Positions 5,968 to 15,800 of a stretch of 23,650 bases of DNA are shown one piece after another. Origin of the DNA: a virus. The translations under genes and the position numbers were made by a program. The notes under the pieces are model-generated. The model made no database searches. It was given only the letters and a program-made list of their open reading frames with translations, and had not been told where the DNA came from. The stretch covers positions 1 through 23,650 of the IMG/VR virus record IMGVR_UViG_3300025687_000332. The stretch is one strand, 5' to 3'. Positions within the stretch are counted from its first letter, which is position 1; the number at the start of each line of letters is the position of its first letter.

Positions 5968-7617
5968 CTACAACGAACCGTCTCTGGTGATAATTGAAGC
6001 GTAGGGCTGCTCTACCCCCCAGAAGGCGTAGCTGTAACCAAGTCCCCCAAACGATTTCAAATTGGTGAAGCGCTGAGGCTCAACGCGAGTCCAAGTGCTG
6101 TAATCGCCAGAAAGCTGATAAAGGCCGCCATCCGTATGAATTGCATAAAACGGCATTCTCCAGTTTTGGATAGCAACTGAAGCAATGCTGCCACTCACAA
6201 CGCGAAGAGCTGTTGCATCTAAAGCACCAAAATTAGCTGCATCGGCGCTTGCGGCAATGGCTAGCTCATTTTGATCTGTCAAAAAGGTAAAAGTTTGATC
6301 GTCCCAGATTGATGGGCAATTCATCTCTATTACTTTTCCGTTTACTAATGGCAGGTCATAGGACAGCAGATTACTCAAAGTTCCACCGCTAGGAGCGCCT
6401 GTCAGGTTTGGTTCCATGTCACCAGCGCACCATATAGTTCCAGTGTCGCTCAAGAAAAGATAATTTTCTGCACCCCCTGTACCCCCGACCGCCCTCAACT
6501 TGAAGGCACGGGTAAAAACTTCTCCTGCCGGGATGGTAACATTTAAGGGTTGAAAAACTGGATTTATTCCACTTACATCGCCAGTGCCTGTGTAAATATC
6601 GCCATTTTTTGCTTGCGCCCAAATCGTGCCAGACCATGTTCCCATTGATCCAATATTGAAAAAGGTAATCCCTGGTGCCATTCGCTGCTTACTGGCAGGA
6701 TCGGGGATTAGTTCTGGTCTGTAAGGTCCAAAATGGTAAACTTCCCCTAAATTGTTCATTGCATAGATTCCGGTAAAAGCGTAATCTCCTGCCAAGGAAA
6801 TCCAAGTATCGGAATCATCAAAAAGCTGGAATGGGCCTGGCAGTTGCGTACTCCTGAAAATTCCTGTCGTTGCATACAACTTAAAGTCTGTTCCGATAGC
6901 AATAATCGTGTGTCCACCCGTTTCGACGGCGTTGAAAAATTCAACATCACCCGAGTCAACTTGAGACGCAATGCCACCGCTAACAATCCAGTATTTGCCT
7001 ACCTGCGAAGTAATAACAAAGAATGCCGTAGTAGTAAAGACGTTAACGTCTGACCATTCACTTATTTCTCCGTTGTTGGCGCGGTATCGCACCCTGATTC
7101 TGTATGTTGTTTCAGGCTCAAGATCTGTGGGAATTTGCCAGCTTGTCAGGTTTAATGTATCAACCAAACTTTCGACCAACGGTGACGTAAATTCAGTATC
7201 AGCATCAGTGGTGACTTGCCAATCGGTGCTTGCATGAGTAAGCCCGATTTCAGAAGTGAAATCACTGCTAGTAACGAACGGGTTTTTCTGGGCATCGCTA
7301 AAGCCATCTGCTGGTTGCAACACGCTCGGCTTCAAGACCGGAATGCCAACACCAAGTCGCACATTAAGAGCGGAAACTTTGTATGTAAGTCCGTTTCTAT
7401 TTGCAAGAAAAAGATCTGTATCTAAAATGCCACCCGCTCCAGGATTCAGGCGAATGTAATCAAAAAAGTTTTCGCCTGTAATCTTGTATGTCACACCATT
7501 TCTGTTGACCAGTAAAACATCAGAAGACAGCACTTTGTCGTAAACATCTTCTGTATTTACGCTATAGGACAGGCCAGCGCGATTGACGACGAGTTTGTCT
7601 GTGTTAGTTAAGGTCAT
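5968..7617 (-). CDS. Tail fibre/accessory protein with VNR repeats, an FN3-like domain and a propeller-like region
   Basis: 549 residues. The N-terminus carries three repeats of the form DxLLVNRNGVTYKVTxENV at about residues 7-23, 33-50 and 67-85, a motif I associate with cyanophage structural proteins. Residues 110-200 look like a fibronectin-III-like domain (LEPETTYRIRVRYRANNGEI, SEWSDVNVFTTT). The rest has repeated strands of the kind IIAIGTDFKLYAT, LGEVYHFGPY, AQAKNGDIYTGTG and YLFLSDTGTIWCAGD, which suggest an RCC1/propeller-like receptor domain. The ATG at 7617 overlaps the stop of the preceding 1090-residue gene by 4 bases, so the two are probably translationally coupled. Base composition is more AT-rich than in the neighbouring fibre genes. 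Substrate unknown. Confidence 0.85.
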   Translation of the reverse strand: MTLTNTDKLVVNRAGLSYSVNTEDVYDKVLSSDVLLVNRNGVTYKITGENFFDYIRLNPGAGGILDTDLFLANRNGLTYKVSALNVRLGVGIPVLKPSVLQPADGFSDAQKNPFVTSSDFTSEIGLTHASTDWQVTTDADTEFTSPLVESLVDTLNLTSWQIPTDLEPETTYRIRVRYRANNGEISEWSDVNVFTTTAFFVITSQVGKYWIVSGGIASQVDSGDVEFFNAVETGGHTIIAIGTDFKLYATTGIFRSTQLPGPFQLFDDSDTWISLAGDYAFTGIYAMNNLGEVYHFGPYRPELIPDPASKQRMAPGITFFNIGSMGTWSGTIWAQAKNGDIYTGTGDVSGINPVFQPLNVTIPAGEVFTRAFKLRAVGGTGGAENYLFLSDTGTIWCAGDMEPNLTGAPSGGTLSNLLSYDLPLVNGKVIEMNCPSIWDDQTFTFLTDQNELAIAASADAANFGALDATALRVVSGSIASVAIQNWRMPFYAIHTDGGLYQLSGDYSTWTRVEPQRFTNLKSFGGLGYSYAFWGVEQPYASIITRDGSL

Positions 7618-10600
7618 GGCAGCTCGGGGTAGCTTTCAATGGGAATAGGATAGGTGAGATTTGCGCTAGGAACTCTTGCGTTGCTGTCAAGCGGCGCTAA
7701 TCCATTCGCTGCTGCGCGTAATGCAGCAAGGTTGCTAGGCACCAGCGCTCTCGCGGTATCGCTGTAAGCAGCGGCTTCAGCATCAGTGGCAATTTCAATA
7801 ATCCCTTGCTGCGTTTCAGATGCAGCGGGCAGATTCCCGGTGGGGATAGCGGGCAGCTCGCTGGTCGGCACTTTGCCAGCACCATCGAGCGAAGCTAATC
7901 CATCAACAGCACCACGCAAATCACCCAGCGTGGCGGGCGTGATTGCTTTGTTGATGTCTTCCAGCGCTGCTACCTCTGCAGCCGTGGCAAGTTCAATGAT
8001 CCCTTGCGCTGTAGCGCTAGCAACGGGCAACACATTTGGCGCGAATGTAGGCGCACCATCGACCGTGCCATTGATCGTGATGTTGTTGAATGCCGCCTCT
8101 TGAAGCGCGTTAAATTCATCGGTGACTGTCAGTGTGTCAAAACTGGTTGGCACCACCGGGAAATCAGGATCACCGCCAAGAGCACCGAGGCCAGCGGTTT
8201 CAGTGGTGACGACAGTATTAGTTCCAAGGTCATTGATTGTATCGCCTTGAACGATAAGTCCGTCTTCGTTGAAGCCAGTGTTGTAAACCCTGCCGCCCAT
8301 GTGATTGACGGCGAAATAGTCAACCTTGTGCTGGTCACTCAATGCCGTCACTTGATATTTCGGCATTGCCTTGGAGTAGTTGCCTTGACCGGCCCACTCG
8401 TAGGCTTGACCGAAAGCGCGGATCAAACTCGGGCGGTTGAACTCCATCGGCCAGTAACCGCGAGCGCTCAGTTTGCCGCTTGGCGCAGGACTGCTCAGTG
8501 CCGATGGATCCCAATCACGCGCTGCGGCGGTATCTTGCAAAGCCAGCACTGAATTGACGTCACTGGCGCTGTACCCCACGGCAAGCATAAAATCAGCGAT
8601 ACCGCGATAATCTGTCGCGCTTCTTACCTGCTGAAGAATATCGGTATCAGTGGTCTGATCGATGCCAAGATCAGTACTGTCTGGATCGTTGGAAAGATCC
8701 TTGTTGATTAAAATTTCTGGAGCAATAGCAATACGAAGCGCTTCAATGCCGCGCTCATTGGTAAGCATCGGCAGCGTCGGTTCCCATTCGTCAGTCGAGA
8801 ACGAATCAAACGCATCGTTGCGCTTGGAGCGATAGATGCGGTTGGAGCTTAGTGCAGGCGTACCAACGCGGTAATATTCGCCAGGTGTGAAGCCAGTGGC
8901 AGAATCGCCAGGTCGCAGTACAACATTGAAGCGACTGGATGACACGCTGCCGCTAGTGTTGTCCACTGAGGACTCGCTCACCAAGAACACTTGACCGGCG
9001 CCGTTGTTTGGATCGAGCTGCGTTGCGGTGCTGCCACGACCACCAAGGCGAGCAATGAAATTACCAACAGGACGTCGCGTTGCGGCGGGGTTGCTGTTTT
9101 CGGTGATGATCGAATACTTGCGTTCCGATGGAGTGCGAGTGTCAACCAATCGACGGATGTAGACGCGGTTGCCGACAAGCACCGCAGGGTCCATCGTGGT
9201 GATGTTATTGATCGCAAGATCACCGCTGGGATTGACGTTGACAAGCGTTGGTGAGCCTTCATCCCACGGTGTTGCCGCCAACTTCGCCCTTACGTCAATA
9301 GCAGAAGAAGCATTCTTGTCTCCTGGCACGAAACCGGGACCAGTGTCGCGGCTGCGGTTCTCGATCCAGATGTAGTCATCTTCTTTAAGCGTGTAACCGT
9401 AGCGGCCAAAGGTAAGGTTGGGATCAAAGGCCGTATCAAGCGTGATCACACCAGTGCCGCTGTCATAGCTGGCGACGGTGCCAATGGTGATTTGACGAAT
9501 GTTGCTGCCATCCGTACGCACCCTAGTGGCGCGACGCACAGCTTTCGCAAGGAAGTTCTGATCTTGATTGAAGGCGCCGCTGGCAGTGCCGATGCCACGA
9601 AAGCCGGATGACAGCAATGCCGTCAGGCCAAAGTTTGAGTTGCTGTTGGTGATGGTGCATTCGCCACCGCTTGCAGTCCAATGGTGAACTGCATCACCAA
9701 TTACAAAACAGCTAACTTCCTGCAAGATTGAGTTGTTGATGCACTTGAAGCCGAAGCTGCGGTAGTCGGTGTCGTAGCAACCAGTGGTGTGATTGATGTT
9801 GCCCGCAATGCGATAGCGGACATTGTTGATGTCAGAAGCAATGTAGGCGGCGTAGCTAGCAGGGACGTTCCATGAGCCACTGGCGTAGGTTTCCCATGCG
9901 TTCATGTCCTTTTGCAAAGACACGTTGGTGAACTGCGCCACCACCATGCTCTTGAAGCCTGTTACCTTGTCGCCATCAAGGAACATGCCGCACATCCCAT
10001 AATCGGAACGCAACGAGCAGTTGAACACATACGGCGAGCTGCCGCGTGTGGAGTCAACGTCAGCAACGGCGGCACCATCCGGATAGACCGTTGTGATCTG
10101 CGTTTCGCCGGGATTGATGAGTTCGACGTCGGCAGGGTTGAGATTAAACGCCGTCGCCACCTTGGCGTAGAAAGCGCTCAGTTCTGCTTCAGCGCAAAAT
10201 TCAAAAGCGGACAGCAGATGATGCGACGTGGTGACACCGATCGCATCCTTGAAGGTGAAGTTGAAGAAGAACGAACCACCAGTGGCCTTGAAGATGGCGC
10301 CACGAGCAGTGGATGGGTTGAGATTGGCTGCTGGGACCGTGCTCGGACGGATGACGGATTTACGCAGATCCTCGCCAACGATGCTGACGCCACGGGGAAG
10401 GATGACGCCGATGCCGCTGCCGTTGAACGCACGGAGGTTTTCAGTAGTGGGCGAGAACGATGTACCCCAGGAGCTAACGGTTTCGGATCCAGCAGGAGCG
10501 TTGTCGATGATGTGCTCACCTGGCGACACGCGGATCACAACGCGGTCATACAGGTCATTGCTACTGCCAGAAACGATGGACAATCGAGCAGCTTCGATCA

Positions 10601-10886
10601 GCGCACGTTGCAGAGTTTTGAATGGAGCGCTTTTTGAGTACCCAGCCGTGATCTGCTGATTTGTCAGCGGTGGGACGGCGGTTTCGCTGGCAATGCCGCT
10701 TTCCCAGTCATCCGTTCCAATCTCAGGATCGACATAGAGACTGGTGGTCGTGACTCCTTGGTTCGTGCCACCGACGTAACGACGCGCAGCGACAGCAATA
10801 GCAGCGATCTGATCACGAAAATCAGCTTGAGTAATATCGATGTCGTCAATCGCGCCAGGCTGGCCAGGCAGTATGATGGCTGTCAC
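7614..10886 (-). CDS. Large tail fibre / virion structural protein with beta-helix-like N-terminal half
   Basis: 1090 residues from GTG (10886), preceded by AGGGGA about 5 bases upstream. Near residue 85 is the motif SKSAPFKTLQRALIEAARLS followed by VVIRVSPGEHIIDNAP and ILPRGVSIVGEDLRKSVIRP. This pattern is shared by large structural proteins of cyanomyoviruses and by pectin-lyase-like beta-helices of tail fibres. Residues about 200-450 contain many aromatic and Asn-rich strands consistent with a parallel beta-helix. The C-terminal 140 residues contain two tandem modules (GIIELATAAEVAALEDINKA and GIIEIATDAEAAAYSDTARA) of the tail-fibre repeat type. No catalytic motif for polysaccharide cleavage can be claimed. 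It begins the five-gene fibre block. Confidence 0.88.
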   Translation of the reverse strand: MTAIILPGQPGAIDDIDITQADFRDQIAAIAVAARRYVGGTNQGVTTTSLYVDPEIGTDDWESGIASETAVPPLTNQQITAGYSKSAPFKTLQRALIEAARLSIVSGSSNDLYDRVVIRVSPGEHIIDNAPAGSETVSSWGTSFSPTTENLRAFNGSGIGVILPRGVSIVGEDLRKSVIRPSTVPAANLNPSTARGAIFKATGGSFFFNFTFKDAIGVTTSHHLLSAFEFCAEAELSAFYAKVATAFNLNPADVELINPGETQITTVYPDGAAVADVDSTRGSSPYVFNCSLRSDYGMCGMFLDGDKVTGFKSMVVAQFTNVSLQKDMNAWETYASGSWNVPASYAAYIASDINNVRYRIAGNINHTTGCYDTDYRSFGFKCINNSILQEVSCFVIGDAVHHWTASGGECTITNSNSNFGLTALLSSGFRGIGTASGAFNQDQNFLAKAVRRATRVRTDGSNIRQITIGTVASYDSGTGVITLDTAFDPNLTFGRYGYTLKEDDYIWIENRSRDTGPGFVPGDKNASSAIDVRAKLAATPWDEGSPTLVNVNPSGDLAINNITTMDPAVLVGNRVYIRRLVDTRTPSERKYSIITENSNPAATRRPVGNFIARLGGRGSTATQLDPNNGAGQVFLVSESSVDNTSGSVSSSRFNVVLRPGDSATGFTPGEYYRVGTPALSSNRIYRSKRNDAFDSFSTDEWEPTLPMLTNERGIEALRIAIAPEILINKDLSNDPDSTDLGIDQTTDTDILQQVRSATDYRGIADFMLAVGYSASDVNSVLALQDTAAARDWDPSALSSPAPSGKLSARGYWPMEFNRPSLIRAFGQAYEWAGQGNYSKAMPKYQVTALSDQHKVDYFAVNHMGGRVYNTGFNEDGLIVQGDTINDLGTNTVVTTETAGLGALGGDPDFPVVPTSFDTLTVTDEFNALQEAAFNNITINGTVDGAPTFAPNVLPVASATAQGIIELATAAEVAALEDINKAITPATLGDLRGAVDGLASLDGAGKVPTSELPAIPTGNLPAASETQQGIIEIATDAEAAAYSDTARALVPSNLAALRAAANGLAPLDSNARVPSANLTYPIPIESYPELP

Positions 10887-10910
10887 GTCAGTCCCCTAAG
10901 CAGAGCAAGC

Positions 10911-12053
10911 TTATGTGCCCATTCTAAGCTCAATCGGCCCTGTCGTGACAAAATTCGCGGTTCCGACAATGATTTCCCCTGCCCTGGTATTGACAGCACT
11001 GTTGGTTATCAATATATCGCACTCGTAAAACAAGTCACCAGGCAGAAGCTGCGGCTGAGCGGCGTTTTCCTCTCTGCCGTAAATCATGTAAAATTCCGCT
11101 TTTGCCTTGCATCCTTTTTCTGTCAACAAGAGTAATTGCATTAAAGCGGTAGCATCATAGCTGTCATCGCTTGATCTCCTGTCAATATCAAAGTCAAATG
11201 TACCGCCCCCGCTAACTATTGATTTCACGTTTTCACCAAATTTGTCCCCAACCGCCGTCGTGCTAATTCCCGCAGCATCCAGGTTGATGCTCCACTCCGC
11301 AATGCAGCCTTGAATGATCCATGGAAAGCCATTGACCCAGCGGCGAGGCGCAAGCTCGGCATCATCGTATTCCGTGTTGCCAGCGACCGGTTGAAGATAC
11401 AGCGGAGGGAAATCGCAAATGCTCTCTAACGTAACCTCGTCGGTGACGTCGCTGAGGCGATATTCGCCAACGGCTGCTACGCACTCTGCGATTGCATTGT
11501 CGTACTCTTCTGTCCCAGCGGCAGACATTACAATGTATTCAAAATCAAGCCGCTTGATGTCCACCCTGTCAGCAGCCGCGCCTTTCAGTGCTTTGGCTCG
11601 CGAATCGTAAAAGCTGATCCGATCCAGCCTGTCTCTATAAACGTAGTATGTTGCGCTATTGACCGGAGCACCACGGTTGTAAAAGTAGGTTGTAGTGTCA
11701 TCGATAAAACTGATAGAGTCACCGCTTTGAGTTATCAGAGTATCTTCTGCCTGCGTGATTAGAAAAGTTGTGATTCCGGTGTAGTATGCGTCGTCATTTG
11801 ATGTGACATGAATCCTGTTCGGGCCAAGATCCCAGTACGAGCCGAAGTAGCAACCAACCCCTCCCGGCAAGGACTGGGCGGAAAACGGCAAGCCATTGGG
11901 CGACAGCAGCCTGACTTCATCGCCATTCCAAAACTCTTGACTATTGACTAAAATGACATCAATATCAGCCCTGGAGCTGGATTGGGGGAGAATTATTGGG
12001 CTAGGCGCATCGCGCCTAAATCTAACAATCCCATTTGTACCAAGAACGGCCAT
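10911..12053 (-). CDS. Tail protein with C-terminal tail-tube-like domain
   Basis: 380 residues starting MAVLGTNGIVRFRRDAPSPI. The C-terminal 140 residues (GCIAEWSINLDAAGISTTAV, GDKFGENVKSIVSGGGTFDF and later ECDILITNSAVNTRAGEIIV) follow the same order of motifs as the 132-residue protein encoded just upstream. Shared features are G.i..WS.N, TT..G, a G.G..D.D strand and a final N.A......G.I strand. This suggests a tail-tube-fold domain fused to an N-terminal region. The N-terminal 200 residues are beta-rich and not recognised. The start is 2 bases after the stop of the 12056-12454 gene. It probably forms part of the tail tip or fibre attachment collar; this is inference from position and fold similarity. 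Confidence 0.75.
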   Translation of the reverse strand: MAVLGTNGIVRFRRDAPSPIILPQSSSRADIDVILVNSQEFWNGDEVRLLSPNGLPFSAQSLPGGVGCYFGSYWDLGPNRIHVTSNDDAYYTGITTFLITQAEDTLITQSGDSISFIDDTTTYFYNRGAPVNSATYYVYRDRLDRISFYDSRAKALKGAAADRVDIKRLDFEYIVMSAAGTEEYDNAIAECVAAVGEYRLSDVTDEVTLESICDFPPLYLQPVAGNTEYDDAELAPRRWVNGFPWIIQGCIAEWSINLDAAGISTTAVGDKFGENVKSIVSGGGTFDFDIDRRSSDDSYDATALMQLLLLTEKGCKAKAEFYMIYGREENAAQPQLLPGDLFYECDILITNSAVNTRAGEIIVGTANFVTTGPIELRMGT

Positions 12054-12055
12054 GA

Positions 12056-12454
12056 CTAGAAGCCACCGCTAATAGAGCCAGAGATCTGGAACGATATAGA
12101 GCAAACTTGAATATCCGCAACGCTCACGCTGGGTGATGCTGCTGTCAAAAATGCGTTACAACTAAATGTTTTGCCACCTACCGAATCCAGCACAAATTCA
12201 ACTGACTGAGAGGCATTGGAGCTGTTGCTGAAAATGCTGTTCAATAATTCGACCGCGCCCCCTTCTGCTGGATCGTACATTAAATCAGCAGTGCCAGTCA
12301 CTCCGCGCAGGCCGGTAGTGTACGTTCGATCGTGACTTCCGAGATCAGTCGTTTCCAGTGCGTCCCGATTGACGTTCAGCGACCATGACCGGACCTTGCC
12401 GATTGTACTGCCATTCCAGCGCAAGGCGCCATTTTTTCCAGTAAGGACGGCCAC
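12056..12454 (-). CDS. Small tail-tube-like protein
   Basis: 132 residues from GTG (12454), with a good ribosome site (TTGGAGTG, 6 bases upstream). It begins MAVLTGKNGALRWNGSTIGK, then VRSWSLNVNRDALETTDLGS, HDRTYTTGLRGVTGTADLMY and a beta-rich C-terminus (VADIQVCSISFQISGSISGG). The G..k..W....... TTDLG ... Y..G..G.TG pattern is that of the short tail-tube protein family of siphophages and myophages. The main tube protein is at the right edge of the window, so this one, placed after the tip gene, is more likely an accessory ring or tip component than the tube itself. Confidence 0.78.
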   Translation of the reverse strand: MAVLTGKNGALRWNGSTIGKVRSWSLNVNRDALETTDLGSHDRTYTTGLRGVTGTADLMYDPAEGGAVELLNSIFSNSSNASQSVEFVLDSVGGKTFSCNAFLTAASPSVSVADIQVCSISFQISGSISGGF

Positions 12455-12482
12455 GAATCACTCCAACCTATGAGCATCATAG

Positions 12483-12872
12483 CTAAAAGTCACGTGTGGC
12501 TTCAAGGCTAATGCGGACACTGCTGATGCCAGGTTTGACACGCTGGACTTGAGGTGGCGCAGCGAAGTGCCAGATCAAGCTGTCGCCGCCATCTGAAACA
12601 TATGCGGTCAGCGTGGCATCGGCGCCATCGAACACCGCGCTGGGGACCGTTACGGCATCGAGCTGTCCGCGTGACGCATTCCAGGCATTAAGGAATTGAG
12701 CAGCAGAGGCGTCGGTGATGTTGTCAAAACTAAGCTGCAGCGTGGACCGCGATCCACGATTGCCGAAAATACGACGTGTCACCACGCCGCTGATTGAGGT
12801 ACTGGACTTGACCGGAAACTCCGGTGCCGTGAAGTCCATTGCGGTTGGTGTCAGCGCAGGTAGTGTTGCCAT
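12483..12872 (-). CDS. Small minor tail protein
   Basis: 129 residues starting MATLPALTPTAMDFTAPEFP. The middle has VVTRRIFGNRGSRSTLQLSF, DNITDASAAQFLNAWNASRG and WHFAAPPQVQRVKPGISSVR, ending in ISLEATRDF. The alternating strands and the RGSRS.L.LSF..I......F..AW... pattern are reminiscent of lambda gpM-type minor tail proteins, but I cannot assign the family. The start codon overlaps the stop of the J-like gene by one base (TAATG), so translation is probably coupled. Its position directly after the tip gene suggests a tip-complex component. Confidence 0.75.
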   Translation of the reverse strand: MATLPALTPTAMDFTAPEFPVKSSTSISGVVTRRIFGNRGSRSTLQLSFDNITDASAAQFLNAWNASRGQLDAVTVPSAVFDGADATLTAYVSDGGDSLIWHFAAPPQVQRVKPGISSVRISLEATRDF

Positions 12873-15800
12873 TAACTTTGGACCTCCCAGTTAAAAGCAT
12901 TATCAAACCCATCGGCGACTTCGAGAACGCCGGAGCTATTCACTGGCATGTGCATCGCTTCTATTGTAAACGTGCCTTCGTCGTCTGGCGTTATTCGTTC
13001 CACTTGGTAAACGCGGACTTGAGTGCTGGGTAGCTTGACAGTGAAAACAATACCTGTAGGTGTAGCGGTCTTGCCGTCTCCGCTAACAGAAAGCGTTGTG
13101 TCGGCTGGCGGCGTGCCCTCGGTTCCGTCCCAAGCAATCACCTGATAACTGCCAGCCGCCAAGGCTTTTGTGCTGACCAATGCGCCTTCGGGTGTAACGA
13201 CACCATTGTTGAACTCGTCATACTCGGTTTCATCCATTGCAACCTTGATGTAGTCGCCAGGCGACAAACCTGCCATTAGGCCATCATGCATGGTTTTAAA
13301 GGTAATTGTATGCGTTGGAATGCGACGCATCCGAATTAAAAACTTTGCCGCATCGATTGCATGAGCGCGGCTGGTGCAGTAAGCCGACATGTCAAGCTGC
13401 TCGATCGGATCGGTTGCGGATCCGGTGGCTTCACGTACTAGCACTTCACGCACCAACGGGAACAAGCCGGGGCTGGTCAAGTCGTTGCTGGGGCGCTCTT
13501 CGCGGTAACGAACGGAAACTTGGATCGGATCGCGGTCCTCGGGATCGAAGTATTGAAGCTGGAAGCTGTCCTCTGCGATATTGCCTGCGGTGAACAGGCC
13601 GGCGATCGATACAGCAGAGAACGAGATCGCGGGTCGCAAGAAATATTTGCCGTCGATCTCACCGAACTGCAGCAGATGCGTAGCTGCCAGATCCGCTGCC
13701 CATTGCCGGATGTTGATCGGCTCTGCAACGGCAGCATCATAGAAATACTTCCGGTCTTGGCACCACTGCGCGGCAGCGGCAAACTCAGTCGTGTCGATCA
13801 TATAGGACTTGATGAACGAACCAGCGCCGTAACGTGTGTTTATCATCAGGTCATACAGCACATCCGGGAACAGGTGCGTGGCGCCAGATCCACCAAGCAT
13901 TCGTGTGCATTCTTTGCCGCCGGTCACGTAGCTGGAGAACTGCGCGAACTGCTGCCATTCCGCTGATGAACGGATGTTGATGCCGACCAATGCAAGGTCG
14001 TCATATTGGGGAGCAGTTTCGTTGGGAACGATCTCGTTGACGTAAACAATCTCGTGTTCTGGGCCGGACTCAGCAGTTGTCGAAATCTCGGAGTAGACGA
14101 AAGTTTCAGCCAGCTTTGCATAGTCGTCGATGTAAGTGTTGGTATCAGTTTTAGGTAGTCCTTTGTATATCCGGTATTCGCTGTCGCCATCGACTATTAT
14201 CTCGGTGTCAACGAGAAATGTTGTCGTTTCCGGCATTGATGAATCAGCAACAAAAGTAAACGCTGAATTATCGGACGGAAGTCCTGATGCTCGCGTTAGC
14301 GAGCCATTAACTGTGACGGTATAAGTCCCCGTTGCCTCTCCTGTTGTTCCAACTTCTGACGTGCCATCTGCAGTAGCCGTGAAAGTATCACCAAGACTAG
14401 GGAAAGCAGGTCCACCAATCGCTGCCCAGTTCGTATTGCCAACAGCAGTAATTTCATACGTCTCGCCAATCACAAAACTTCCAAATGCCACAACGCCGTA
14501 TCTTTGTCCTATTGCAGATACGTCGAAGCTTTGCCCTGTAATCAGTGGAATGTTAACCTCGCCTTCGTCGCTTGATGTGATGCTAAGTTCAACGCCGTTC
14601 GCCGTAGTTTCGCCAGATGCAATCGAAAAAGTTGTTGCTATGTTAGCTGCATGTGTGTGGCCAGATGTCTTTCTAAGATAGCGATATAGACTATCTAACC
14701 CAGACACGCCAAACGCTTCGTTTATGCTAAAGCTATCTGCGGATCGAGTTACCTGTTCTCCATTGAAAGCGACTGCGCAACCATTCTCGGGAAGCGTAAC
14801 AAGAGGCAGCTTGTAATCAAGCACGTATAAGTTTGTGCCGCCGTCAAGATCAGCTCGAACCTCAAAGCCCGAAACAGGCTCAAACATAAATTCGCGCTGA
14901 TTTACCGCAGAAAACTCGAAACGAATAAAGTTGAAAAGCGATTGTTGCGACTCGCTGCGGGTGCCATAAGTGTGATTTAAATACTGCCAAGCCGCATCAC
15001 CGTATTCGCGCCATTTAATCCTGAAGAAGGAGTAGCGCTCAAAAGGAGTAGTTATCACTCCGCTTTGGTTGAAGACATTTAGGATGTCATCTGCATCCTC
15101 GTTTTCAAATGCTTGACAGTAAGCGGTGTCTATTTTTTCAAAGGTTTTTGTTTCTTGGAAATTGCAAAGTCCATTTATCCTTGCACCTAGAGTTGATTTT
15201 AGCCCGATTTCAACAGCACTACAAGGTCTTGAGTTTGAAACATGAGCAGTTGCATATTTAAGTAAGTGCCCACCTGTCGTACCTACCTCGCGATTAGGCA
15301 GATCGGACAGCGCTCCACTTTCGACTGAGACTGTATCAGCAAGATATGCTTGCTTGTGCTCCTTTATCTGACCAGCGCGTACCACTTCAAAGGTTGCTGT
15401 TACAGTCACGCCTATTGCGCCGCCTTGAACATCCGCATCTGAAACGAAAGGGCCATCTGTTCTTGAGACACAGATAGCCAAAGCATTCCCTACTTTGTAA
15501 AGCTCGCCCTCTACAAGCGCGTCGTCCCAGCTTTTTTGAAGAGAAGACACAGCAGACGCAACATCCTTGGCTGTAGCGTCATCATCATCGATTCCTGGCT
15601 CGTCATAGTTATTAAATACAACATCCTTGTGCGATTCGCTAAAAATCTTGTAAGTAAGGGTGTCGCCCACACTGGCTGTCCTTGTTTCGCTATCGGCAGC
15701 AATAGATTCATTATTTAATCCGCTAAATGTTGTAAATGGTGCGCGGATCTTATCGCGCTGGTTCATTTGTTGGGAATCGGCAGGGCAGCGAACACGTACC

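Noticed and set aside
9912-10637. Plus-strand open frame of 241 codons
   Set aside because: It lies wholly antisense to the 1090-residue structural protein, which has recognisable motifs across this stretch; the composition is that of a shadow frame.
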